This document shows, piece after piece, positions 1 to 7,623 of a DNA stretch of 64,000 bases. Below the pieces are notes generated by a model, which saw only the letters and a program-made list of their open reading frames with translations, searched no databases and was not told the DNA's origin. The position numbers and the translations under genes were made by a program. Origin of the DNA: Luzula sylvatica (lineage: Eukaryota; Streptophyta; Magnoliopsida; Poales; Juncaceae); NCBI GenBank assembly GCA_946800325.1, contig OX326958.1, positions 5,590,001 to 5,654,000 of the forward strand, read 5' to 3'. How positions within the stretch are numbered: the first letter of the stretch is position 1; every line of letters begins with the position of its first letter.

Positions 1-20
1 CGCTCTCTTCTTGGATCTTG

Positions 21-95
21 AAAAAAAAAAAAAAAGGCGGGGATGTAATTTCGTTGCATTTCTGTGCCGCGGAACGCCCTTCCACAAATGCGATC

Positions 96-135
<40 letters not shown>

Positions 136-215
136 AAAATAAGAAAAGGAGGAAAAAAGAAAACACCGAGATGTAATCTCGTCGCGCCGTAGTGGCGGGA
201 CTCTCGGTTAAGGAC
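21..215 (+). repeat. Duplicated A-rich module in the 3' internal region of element 1
   Basis: Two related non-coding units are separated by long A-runs (A15 at 21-35 and A37 at 97-133). The first unit (about 36-96) has GATGTAATTTCGTTGCATTTC followed by a GC-rich stretch. The second (about 160-215) has CACCGAGATGTAATCTCGTC and ends in ACTCTCGGTTAAGGACTCC. The same module, also in two copies separated by A-rich linkers, occurs in element 2 at 6963-7202. In the second unit CCGAGA near its start can pair with TCTCGG near its end. Function is unknown; a structured 3' untranslated RNA is one possibility. Confidence 0.6.
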
Positions 216-642
216 TCCAATGAAATTAAGGAGTGGGTGGGGAATTTGATTGAAACGGGTATGAACCTTGTACCTTCGTACCGAACGGGTTAAAAAGGGA
301 ATAACTTGCACTTTAATTCATTCTTGCAAAACGATAGGATTGGTTAACTCAGAAACTTTGGAAATCGGGTTTCCTTTGAATTGCGGCGTGAAAAGATTCG
401 AACGGTAGTGTTTAATCGCCTTTTCCGGTTGAAATTGATTGCTCATCTTTAAACTCTATTGAAATTGCGATTTTATTCAAATAAGATTTGATGATTTGAC
501 CTTTATTTTTCTAAAACATTAGCAACTTGATTGACGAGAGTAATTCTATAGGATCATGAAATACGTTTGGAAGTGACGAATACAATTTTAATAGAATCTA
601 GTGCAATTACTCCTTAGATTAATTATAACTACAAATCTCCAA
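216..642 (+). other. Non-coding 3' internal sequence of element 1
   Basis: No credible reading frame. It includes ATGAACCTTGTAC and AATAACTTGCA segments that are also found at about 7250-7295 in element 2, which shows that the 3' untranslated regions of the two elements are homologous. Confidence 0.6.
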
Positions 643-681
643 TTGATCGAGGACGATCAAGGGTTTAAGTGTGGAGGTATT
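643..681 (+). other. Stem-loop and 3' polypurine tract of element 1
   Basis: TTGATCG-AGGA-CGATCAA (643-660) is a perfect 7-bp stem with a 4-nt loop. It is followed by GGGTTTAAGTGTGGAGGTATT, whose purine-rich core abuts the LTR start TGATGTG at 682. In retrotransposons such a tract primes plus-strand DNA synthesis. The same stem-loop and an almost identical tract precede the 3' LTR of element 2 (7624-7662). Confidence 0.8.
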
Positions 682-983
682 TGATGTGAGGCAAATGGAA
701 CACGTTTTACGAGTCTTATTTAGGGATTTTAGCCCTTGTGAAGTCATATTCTATGCTTTTATGATACATATTTCAAACATCATGAATATTTCTACACTGA
801 TGTGTTCTTTGCCCATTTTCAGGAGATAGAGGAATAATTTCGGAATTTGGTCAGCAGCATTGCCTCCGACACGCCGAAGACAGTCAAAACGATATATCAC
901 ATCGATATATTCGGTGAAGGATCGAGGCGGGAAAGGCAAAAACAAAAGAAGAAGATCACCAAACTGCCACAGTGGCGAAATTC

Positions 984-1175
984 ACAGCCCCACGGGAACG
1001 AAGATTCTTTGCCTTCTTTAGAGCTGATTTGTTGCCTTCTTAGTTGATTTGTTGCTCCCCAAAACCTTCCATTTCTCAGCTCACAGCCCCACAGGGAACG
1101 AAGATTCTTTGCCGTCTTTAGAGTTGATTTGTTGTTGATTTGTTGCCGATTTGTTGCTGATTTGTTGCCTTCACA
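984..1175 (+). repeat. Local duplications in the U3 part of LTR 1
   Basis: A block starting CACAGCCCCAC.GGGAACGAAGAT and running through a GATTTGTTG motif occurs twice, near 985 and 1083, about 98 bp apart. GATTTGTTG/GATTTGTTGC is then repeated several times to about 1168, followed by another CACAGCCCCAC. The repeats lie upstream of the CCAAT and TATA boxes, where enhancer-like repeats of LTRs usually occur. Confidence 0.7.
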
Positions 1176-1265
1176 GCCCCACAAAGGCAACAATCTCTGT
1201 CCAAAAACCTTCCATTTCTCCCTAATCCTGCCCCAAAAACTTCCATTTCTCCCTCATCCACTCAA

Positions 1266-1297
1266 CCAATCAGAAGACACCATGAAGCCTATAAATA
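1266..1297 (+). promoter_or_regulatory. LTR 1 promoter: CCAAT and TATA boxes
   Basis: AACCAAT (1264-1270) lies 20 bp before CCTATAAATAAG (TATA core 1290-1297). The context, TATAAATAAGACCC followed by AAGGCC, is shared with both LTRs of element 2, so this is very likely the Pol II promoter. Transcription would start roughly 25-35 bp downstream. Confidence 0.75.
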
Positions 1298-1710
1298 AGA
1301 CCCTAAGGCCAAGGGCAAATCATCTCTCCTGCCCCCCCTTTTCTCTCCCCTTTGGGGGCCAGCTCTCTATCATCTCTCTCCACAAACTCTTCCAAGAAAC
1401 AAACAAGATTCAACCAAGAACCGTGAAATTCAAGACCAACTCTTTGGTAGAGGCGTTCTCACCCTAGGGTTGTACGTGAAGAAATTGGAGTTAAGACGTT
1501 CTTGCTCCATCTCGACACAAGGAAAGGATCGGTCATTCGTGCGGAAGGCGTTCTTCGACGAATTGAAGAGGATCCGCGTGAGAAGAAACAGAGACTCGAG
1601 TTGGCGTTCAACCGGATCGACGGGAAGGCATCGACACAAGTCACTAGGCGTTCTAGGGCTTGATTAGGTGGTTTCTTTCTTTTATTTCAGTTTTTGGTTG
1701 TGATTCTTTT

Positions 1711-1736
1711 AATAAATTCTTGTGTTGATTAATAAA
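1711..1736 (+). terminator. Candidate polyadenylation signals in LTR 1
   Basis: Two AATAAA hexamers (1711-1716 and 1731-1736) in T-rich sequence, about 420-440 bp downstream of the TATA box, where the R/U5 border of the LTR would be expected. Plant signals are loose, so this is tentative. Confidence 0.4.
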
Positions 1737-2748
1737 CTTGAGATTGAATTGAGTTCTTTTGCTCTTTTTAAATATTTTCTTTTGTTCTAACTTTTTTTCC
1801 ACGCTCTCTTCCCAAACTGAAAATCTTTAATTTAAGTTCTTATATTCTTGCTTGTTTGATTCGTAATTTCGATACTTGCTCCCTGTGGACGATCCTATTA
1901 TACTTGCTCTATACACTTTTGAGTTATCCACAATTTTGTTAAACTTTACTTCTTTGATTTTCGGTTTTCGGACTCAACGATTGGCGCATTAATTTGCGTA
2001 CACGAAAAACCGCGAATCAAAAGACCAAATCTCCCAAATCCAGTCGCGTGGCTGCATTTCTCTCGTCGAGACGAGCGATTTTGATATATAGATCGTGCCA
2101 TTCGGTGAAAAAAAGTATGAGAAAGTAACGAGGGTTTTTACATTACGGCATTACCATTTTCTCTAATTTATTGTTATCTGAATTTTACAATTAATTGCTT
2201 AAATAAAGAATAATTTTTATCCTTAAATTATACGCCGGAAATTCACCGGAGGCGGTCACTCCTCCCTCATTTCTTCGCGCAAAATAGATCGTTTTCAACT
2301 CGCAAAATCATGCCATAATCATCGTATATAATAATTCATGACTGAATTACAATAAACTGTGTTTTCTGCTAATTCGGGTCAAAAAGACCAAATCTCCCAA
2401 ATCCAGTCCCGTGGCTGCATTTCTCTCGTCGAGACGAGCGATTTTGATATATAGATCGTGCCATTTGGTGAAAAAAAGTATGAGAAAGTAACGAGGGTTT
2501 TAACATTACGGCATTACCATTTTCTCTAATTTATTGTTATCTGAATTTTACAATTAATTGTTTAAATAAAGAATAATTTTTATCCTTAAATTATACGCCG
2601 GAAATTCACCTTAGGCGGTCACTCCTCCTTCATTTCTTCGCGCAAAATAGATCGTTTTCAACTCGCAAAATCATGCCAGAATCATCGTATATAATAATTC
2701 ATGACTGAATTACAATAAACTGTGTTTTCTGCTAATTCGGGTCAAAAA

Positions 2749-2977
2749 GACCAAATCTCCCAAATCCAGTCGCGTGGCTGCATTTCTCTCGTCGAGACGA
2801 GCGATTTTGATATATAGATCGTGCCATTTGGTGAAAAAAAGTATGAGAAAGTAACGAGGGTTTTTACATTACGGCATTACATCGTTTTCAACTCGCAAAA
2901 TCATGCCATAATCATCGTATATAATAATTCATGACTGAATACAATAAACTGTGTTTTCTGCTAATTCGGGTCAAAAA
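2749..2977 (+). repeat. Internally deleted satellite monomer (229 bp)
   Basis: Compared with its neighbours this monomer lacks 133 bp between GGCATTAC (ending 2880) and ATCGTTTTCA (starting 2881), plus one T in GAATTACAAT. The lost part holds the AT-rich middle and the GGAGG/CCTCC dyad. It is the only large internal monomer deletion noticed in the window. Confidence 0.9.
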
Positions 2978-3409
2978 GACCAAATCTCCCAAATCCAGTC
3001 GCATGGCTGCATTTCTCTCGTCGAGACGAGCGATTTTGATATATAGATCGTGCCATTCGGTGAAAAAAAGTATGAGAAAGTAACGAGGGTTTTAACATTA
3101 CGGCATTACCATTTTCTCTAATTTATTGTTATCTGAATTTTACAATTAATTGTTTAAATAAAGAATAATTTTTATCCTTAAATTATACGCCGGAAATTCA
3201 CCGGAGGCGGTCACTCCTCCTTCATTTCTTCGCGCAAAATAGATCGTTTTCAACTCGCAAAATCATGCCATAATCATCGTATATAATAATTCATGACTGA
3301 ATTACAATAAACTGTGTTTTCTGCTAATTCGGGTCAAAAAGACCAAATCTCCCAAATCCAGTCCCGTGGCAGCATTTCTCTCATCGAGACGAGCGATTTT
3401 GATATATAG

Positions 3410-3414
3410 ATCGT
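3410..3414 (+). other. Left target-site duplication ATCGT
   Basis: ATCGT immediately precedes the TGATAAG start of element 2 and is repeated at 9234-9238. It comes from the GATATATAGATCGTGCC motif of the satellite. Confidence 0.95.
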
Positions 3415-3799
3415 TGATAAGAGGAAAATAAAGCACCTTTTTGATAGCTAATTTGGGGATTTTAGCCCTTTTGAATCACAACTTTATATATACAATTGTT
3501 CATATTTGAGATAACAAGAATATTTCTTCACTAAGTGTGTTTTATTGCTTAATTACAGGTTTTAGGTGGGAATTCTCGGCAATCCAAGAGTGTAGTTGCC
3601 TTCGTCTCCTCGCGCCATTAAAATCGATATATCATACCGACCAATTCGGTACACGTGTGAAGGAGAAGGCAAATAATCATCAACATAAGACATTACACCA
3701 AACTCTACTTGAAAACCACTCACACAATTGCCACTCTACAGCCCCACCAACCTCACCTACCATCCCCAACTACCCTCAATCCTCTCACCCATCTCTCGG

Positions 3800-3831
3800 C
3801 CAATGGGAAATCCCCAAGGACACTATAAATA
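3800..3831 (+). promoter_or_regulatory. 5' LTR promoter: CCAAT and TATA boxes
   Basis: GGCCAATGGG (CCAAT 3800-3804) and CACTATAAATAAGACCCC (TATA core 3824-3831), 19 bp apart, matching the arrangement in LTR 1. This copy would drive the genomic RNA of element 2. A CT-dinucleotide run follows about 55 bp downstream, within the expected start of the transcript. Confidence 0.8.
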
Positions 3832-3972
3832 AGACCCCAAGGCCCTTGGGCAGAGATTGCTTCTTCTTCCCTCCCCCCTTTCTCTCTCTCTCTCTCTCTA
3901 AGCACTTCCAAGAACTTTCAAGAACATCAAGAACCATTCAAGATCCTACTCGATTGTTCGGGAGATTCGACC

Positions 3973-4240
3973 GTGACTTGGACATCCTTCCTTTCGGCGA
4001 ATCGACCTTTCTCGAGACTAACCGTGACTCGGGGATTTTCTCCTTTCGGGACTTGTGGAGTTGTGTTGAGACTGTGACTGGGTGGTTTCCTCTTTCGGAG
4101 CTTAGTGAAGGTGTCAACCATGACTCGGAGCCTCTCCTTTTGGTGACCTTTCATCTAGTGAGTCCGTGACTTGAGGATTCTTTCCTTTCGGTGACCAACG
4201 AAGCAAGCTTGCCGTGACTCGGAGCATTCTCCTTTCGGTG
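3973..4240 (+). repeat. Six-fold ~48-bp periodic repeat in the leader part of the 5' LTR
   Basis: A motif of the form GTGACTCGG-N(8-10)-CCTTTCGG recurs with starts at 3973, 4024, 4074, 4120, 4166 and 4214 (steps 51, 50, 46, 46, 48). Copies vary, for example GTGACTTGG or ATGACTCGG at the start and TCTTTCGG or CCTTTTGG at the end. It lies downstream of the TATA box and so would be transcribed in R/U5. It is absent from LTR 1. Confidence 0.8.
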
Positions 4241-4431
4241 GTCAATTGAGCGACAACACTAGCGAGGAAAAGGAGGCTCTTCTTGACGCGTTGAAGCTTT
4301 TCTTTACTCAATCTAGGTGTATTCTTTTCTATCTTGAATTTCTTGTATGTTGAATGATTGTTTTGAAGTTGTGTAAAGAAACCCTTGTTTGAATCTAGTT
4401 CTTGCTGAAATCTTGTTTCTTGCAATCGATC

Positions 4432-4474
4432 TTTTGCTCTCTTTGTGTGATAATTTGCTCTCTTTGTGTGATAT
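4432..4474 (+). repeat. Short tandem duplication in LTR U5
   Basis: TTGCTCTCTTTGTGTGATA occurs twice in a row about 21 bp apart, followed by a weaker third TTGTTCTCTTT. The same duplication is in the 3' LTR near 8678-8720. Confidence 0.75.
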
Positions 4475-4989
4475 TTTTGTTCTCTTTTTGTTCTGCGTAG
4501 ATATTGATTTCTAGTTTCGGGAACTTTTTGAATCATAGAATTTCATGAAATATTCGAATTGATATGGATTTTTGGATACTGTCACTTAAACTGAAAACCT
4601 GCTGTTTCCAGGGGACTGTTTTTCAGAGACCTGATTGTAATTCGTTAATAACTTTTTATTCCTTTGTCCAAATTGTTTGAAATTTTAGGATAAATTTGAT
4701 AACATTCAGACCTCTCTGTAGACTAATTTTCATTAATTTTGGAAACTTCGAAATATTTATTTTAATGATCTGAATCTTAATCATATTTTGACGCAATAGC
4801 TCTCTGTGGAAAAGTTTCTGCCCTTTTCATTTTTGCTTGTTTTGATTCATTATTCGACGCATATACTCCTCGCGGAACGAACTTTCATATTTCCACTATA
4901 CACATATATTTCCAAACTTGTTGATTGAATTGGTTTTCACATACAACGATATTTCAAATTAAAAAGCGATCGAAAACCCGTTTATCAAA

Positions 4990-5007
4990 TGGCGCCGCTG
5001 CCGGGGA
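4990..5007 (+). other. Primer binding site, tRNA-Asp type
   Basis: TGGCGCCGCTGCCGGGGA begins two bases after the 5' LTR. It is complementary to the 3' end of plant tRNA-Asp as I know it, with one T-to-C difference. It would prime minus-strand DNA synthesis. tRNA-Asp priming is known from Athila-type Ty3/gypsy elements. Confidence 0.85.
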
Positions 5008-5142
5008 GTAATGTTTAAGTCAAATTTTGAATCAAACTTGCAATCTTGAGTGATATTTTTAATAGATTTGATACATTTGAACTTGATATTTCACTAATTT
5101 CGAAATTTTTCTATTCTTGCAAGGTACACGAAGTGGAGCAAG

Positions 5143-6219
5143 ATGGATCATCAAGAAAGACTATCGCTTCGGGAGTTCATACGTCGCGATAGAGTTGCAA
5201 AAGGATATCCGGACTCCATGACAAATCAAGAGATTCTCGAGCTACAATTTCAAGAATGCGAAGAAATGGAAGAAAGGAAAGATAGAGAAGAAAAACGAAG
5301 GCTCGGTTGGCTCTCGAGTTCACCCTCAAATCAAAATTATGAATCACACACCGAGACCCTTTATCAAAATTCCGTCTACGAAGCTCGCCAATACGAAAAC
5401 GAATCCCCATGGGGTTATGAGACACAATCCTATGCCGAAACCGCTAACAACTACTCAAACCCCATGTACTCAAACCCCATATACGAACCTTCTCAAAATG
5501 AACTCGAATCTCAACACAAATTTGAATACCAAGATCACCCATTTCAATCCCAAAACGAAAATCCAAACCAAGAATTTAAACAAATGATGGAGGAAATGAC
5601 GGCGATGATAAAACAACAATTTGGAGGATTGAATCAAGGTCTTGAAGATTTGAAACAAGAAATAAAACAAACGATAAGATCAATTCGCCTCGAGTTAAGG
5701 GATTCAAATGAGGAGAACATGGAGATTGAAAACGACAAGAGTTCAAGTATGGGGGGATTCGATGAAAGCATTGGAACGATCATTGAAGAAGAAAAGGTGT
5801 CATTGGATTCGACTCTCCAAAAGACGGTTCAAATCACTCCAATCGATGAAAACGAGCAAGAAAAGAAATCTACAATTCTTCAAGGTGAATTCTTTCCATA
5901 TATCATCAATTTAAATTCGATTAAGAACTATGATGCTTCTCATGATAGAATTTCACCTTGTGTAGATTTATCAAGGAAATCAAATACAATCGAGACACTC
6001 ACGCCTCTCACAACTCCTCTTCATCAAACTCCAAGCGATGAAGCAATTCGAAAAATTCGAAGCAAGATTGAGGAAATATTGACGCCACTTTCGACATATG
6101 CAAAACGAGTGATACAAGCGCCGATTTCTCTCAGCTCCAACATCTCAAAGGGAGTATTTCGAGGCGGTCGAAAAGTGGCAATCCATGTGAGCGCTTCGTT
6201 TAATTTTGAAGAAGGATAA
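5143..6219 (+). CDS. 358-residue retrotransposon ORF, unrecognised family (possible gag-like protein)
   Basis: This is the only substantial intact frame between the LTRs of element 2. It starts 136 bp after the primer binding site and has no frameshift or internal stop. The product is polar and rich in Glu, Gln, Asn and Ser. Residues 1-56 are highly charged and probably helical (REFIRRDRVAKGYP, then EEMEERKDREEKRR). Residues 65-140 are Asn/Tyr/Gln-rich with a small NPMYSNPIY repeat. Residues 143-195 look like an amphipathic coiled coil (FKQMMEEMTAMIKQQF, LEDLKQEIKQTIRSI). Residues 300-325 form another charged helix and the C-terminus is basic (FRGGRKVAIHVS). There are only two cysteines (39 and 273), so no CCHC zinc knuckle, and I see no protease or polymerase motif. 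The position suits a Gag or Gag N-terminal remnant able to self-associate, but I do not recognise the family. An intact frame in a young element suggests, without proving, that it was functional at insertion. Confidence 0.7.
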   Translation: MDHQERLSLREFIRRDRVAKGYPDSMTNQEILELQFQECEEMEERKDREEKRRLGWLSSSPSNQNYESHTETLYQNSVYEARQYENESPWGYETQSYAETANNYSNPMYSNPIYEPSQNELESQHKFEYQDHPFQSQNENPNQEFKQMMEEMTAMIKQQFGGLNQGLEDLKQEIKQTIRSIRLELRDSNEENMEIENDKSSSMGGFDESIGTIIEEEKVSLDSTLQKTVQITPIDENEQEKKSTILQGEFFPYIINLNSIKNYDASHDRISPCVDLSRKSNTIETLTPLTTPLHQTPSDEAIRKIRSKIEEILTPLSTYAKRVIQAPISLSSNISKGVFRGGRKVAIHVSASFNFEEG

Positions 6220-6335
6220 CATCGGCATGGTCGAGCTCGAGACCATAAACGAGAGCGCTAGCGAGGGAGGCACGCCCACGCAACAAAGGTTGTTTCTCTC
6301 CATTATCTCTCTTTTTGAAATTTTTGATCTTTTAT

Positions 6336-6367
6336 ACTTGAGGACAAGTAATCTTTAAGTGGGGGGG
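6336..6367 (+). other. Internal polypurine-tract-like module with stem-loop
   Basis: ACTTG-AGGA-CAAGT (6336-6349) is a perfect 5-bp stem with the same AGGA loop as the pre-LTR hairpin at 7624-7641. It is followed by TTTAAGTGGGGGGGTA, matching TTTAAGTGTGGGGGTA before the 3' LTR. It therefore looks like a second, internal copy of the plus-strand priming module; a central priming role is inference. Confidence 0.6.
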
Positions 6368-6918
6368 TAACATACAATCTTTGACCTGTATGAGCCCTTT
6401 GACCTGTATGAGCCCAATTAAAAATTAAAAAAATCAGGGAAAATTGAAAATTAAAAAACATTAAAAAAAAAAAAAAAATTTATAAAAAGAATCCACTTAA
6501 ATCTGGGAGCATTGCTAATCACAAAACAACTCTAAATTGCAATAAAAGATTTTTCTCCACTGAATTGAACTAAATCGTCGTTTTTAAAACAAAATTTCAT
6601 TTAACTCTGAATTTCGCTCTCAAAACTAAAAGTTTGCAAAATATTTTAAAGGATTTGGTTATGATTTTGAAGAGATCTATTCGGGGATTCCAGCCCTATT
6701 GTTTCAAATTTCACGAGTTTGAGACACTTGATCGATGCGCGGTTCATGCGATACGTTTTAACTCGATTTTCGAACCCGTAATTGATATGGGACTTATGAG
6801 TAAAGTTCTTAGCGTGGCCGTTAAAGTACGTTTTGCTAGATTTAAAACATGACCAATTGCACTATGAAATAACCGTTTGTGGGGACCCGATAGTAGATCA
6901 AATATATCCGCTCGTTCG

Positions 6919-6959
<41 letters not shown>

Positions 6960-6962
6960 TAT

Positions 6963-7202
6963 AAGTGAGAAAAGATGAAGGTCAAAAGACAACACCGAGA
7001 GTAACCTCATTGCATTTCGGTGTAGTGGGGCTTTCGGTTAAAGACTTCCAAAAAAAAAAAAAAATAAATAAAGAAAAAAAAAAAAAAAGAAAAAGAAAAA
7101 GAAAAAAAAAAACTAAGTGAGAAAAGATGAAGGTCAAAAGACAACACCGAGAGTAACCTCATTGCATTTCGTTGTAGTGGGGCGTTCGGTTAAAGACTTC
7201 CA
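6963..7202 (+). repeat. Two 88-bp direct repeats with an A-rich linker
   Basis: Units at 6963-7050 and 7115-7202 both run from AAGTGAGAAAAGATGAAGG to TTAAAGACTTCCA. By eye they differ at two positions (TTCGGTGTAG/TTCGTTGTAG and GGCTTTCGG/GGCGTTCGG). A run of A with a few G or T lies between. In the first unit CACCGA can pair with TCGGTG, or ACCGAGAG with CTTTCGGT using one G-U pair. The homologous module in element 1 is at 21-215. Confidence 0.85.
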
Positions 7203-7623
7203 AAGAGAGAAAAGAAAACGAATGAGCGGGGAAATTGATCGAAAACGAGTATGAACCTTGTACAATTGTACCAAACGTGTTTTAAAATGAATAACTTGCA
7301 TTTAAGATCATCTAGCAAAACGGGAAATTTTGGCCCGATAATAGCTTTCGAATTGAGTTCTTTTGAGATTGTGGAGCGAAGAAATTCGAAGTAAAAACGT
7401 TTAAGTCGCTCTTACCGCTTGAGATCGAGTGTCATGAAAAACTCTTATGAAATTTCGAGTTAATTTCGAGATCTAGTAATGAAAAGACCAATATCATTCT
7501 AAATACTAGTGAACTTGATGAAATGAGAGTGAACCATTTGATTCATGAAATGAGTTTTTAAATAACGAATACAACTTCAACAAAATCTACTGCGATTCCT
7601 TGTTTTGTGATATAATTCTCCAA

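Larger units (their letters stand above)
1..2019 (+). mobile_element. Element 1: 3' part of an LTR retrotransposon (internal 3' region plus 3' LTR)
   Basis: The left part of this element lies outside the window. What is present is 681 bp of A-rich, non-coding internal sequence, a hairpin and polypurine tract (643-681), and a complete LTR (682-2019) starting TGAT and ending ATCA. Satellite begins directly after it. The order polypurine tract then LTR fixes the + orientation. No reverse transcriptase, integrase or gag reading frame is visible here. It is related to element 2 (3415-9233): the pre-LTR hairpin is identical, the A-rich 3' modules match, and the LTRs share blocks such as GGGATTTTAGCCCTT and the CCAAT/TATA arrangement. 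The LTRs are otherwise well diverged, so this is a sister subfamily, not the same family copy. The target duplication would be AAAGA (2020-2024), but its left copy is not in view. Confidence 0.85.
682..2019 (+). repeat. 3' LTR of element 1 (1338 bp)
   Basis: It begins TGATGTGAGG directly after the polypurine tract and ends CGCGAATCA directly before satellite sequence, giving TGAT/ATCA inverted ends. It contains a CCAAT box (1266-1270), a TATA box (1290-1297), pyrimidine-rich sequence downstream, and AATAAA at 1711 and 1731. Short ORFs across it show no domain and are not conserved in the LTRs of element 2. A duplicated block lies at about 984-1175. Confidence 0.85.
2020..3414 (+). repeat. Left segment of the 363-bp satellite array
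   Basis: About four tandem monomers. The GACCAAATCT landmark falls at 2023, 2386, 2749, 2978 and 3341, giving steps of 363, 363, 229 and 363. Each full monomer has a CTCGTC-GA-GACGAG dyad (first copy 2062-2075), a GATATATAGATCG motif, an A7 tract, an AT-rich middle, a GGAGG-N8-CCTCC dyad (first copy 2248-2265) and CGCAAAATCATGCC. The segment is cut at 3414 by element 2 and continues in phase at 9234. Element 1 borders it on the left, so the true left edge of the array is unknown. Confidence 0.97.
3415..4987 (+). repeat. 5' LTR of element 2 (1573 bp)
   Basis: It starts TGATAA and ends TTATCA, a 6-bp inverted terminal match. It carries CCAAT (3800-3804), TATA (3824-3831), a CT-rich tract near 3881-3899, and six periodic repeats (3973-4240). 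It differs from the 3' LTR by six substitutions and one extra CT. A 210-codon ORF across it is not real: the CT difference breaks the same frame in the other LTR. Confidence 0.95.
6220..7623 (+). other. Long non-coding 3' internal region of element 2
   Basis: No credible gene. Just after the ORF stop lies AGCGCTAGCGAGGGAGGCA (about 6254-6272), resembling a motif that follows the coding region in Tat/Athila-like elements. Then come a hairpin with G-run (6336-6367), the duplication TTTGACCTGTATGAGCCC (about 6379-6415), A-rich runs (A16 near 6463, A31 at 6919-6949) and two 88-bp repeats (6963-7202). A 72-codon frame at 6634-6852 has no recognisable domain. The part after about 7205 is homologous to 216-642 of element 1. 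Confidence 0.65.

Noticed and set aside
1129..1467. 112-codon ORF and several 60-100-codon ORFs in LTR 1
   Set aside because: Low-complexity translation of repeated non-coding LTR sequence across the promoter; not conserved in LTR 2.
1681..1695. Splice acceptor-like TTTCTTTTATTTCAG in LTR 1
   Set aside because: A pyrimidine tract plus AG is common by chance in T-rich DNA, and there is no matching donor or downstream coding frame.
3537..4169. 210-codon + strand ORF in the 5' LTR
   Set aside because: It spans the promoter and CT run. The same frame in the 3' LTR is broken by the CT dinucleotide difference and ends after 120 codons. No domain is visible.
4114..4536. 140-codon antisense ORF in the 5' LTR (and 8360-8782 in the 3' LTR)
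   Set aside because: It is preserved only because the LTRs are nearly identical. It reads the antisense of the 48-bp repeats and the short tandem duplication and has no recognisable domain.
6634..6852. 72-codon ORF in the 3' internal region of element 2
   Set aside because: Short, no known motif, lies in A/T-rich untranslated sequence after the main ORF; no evidence for translation.
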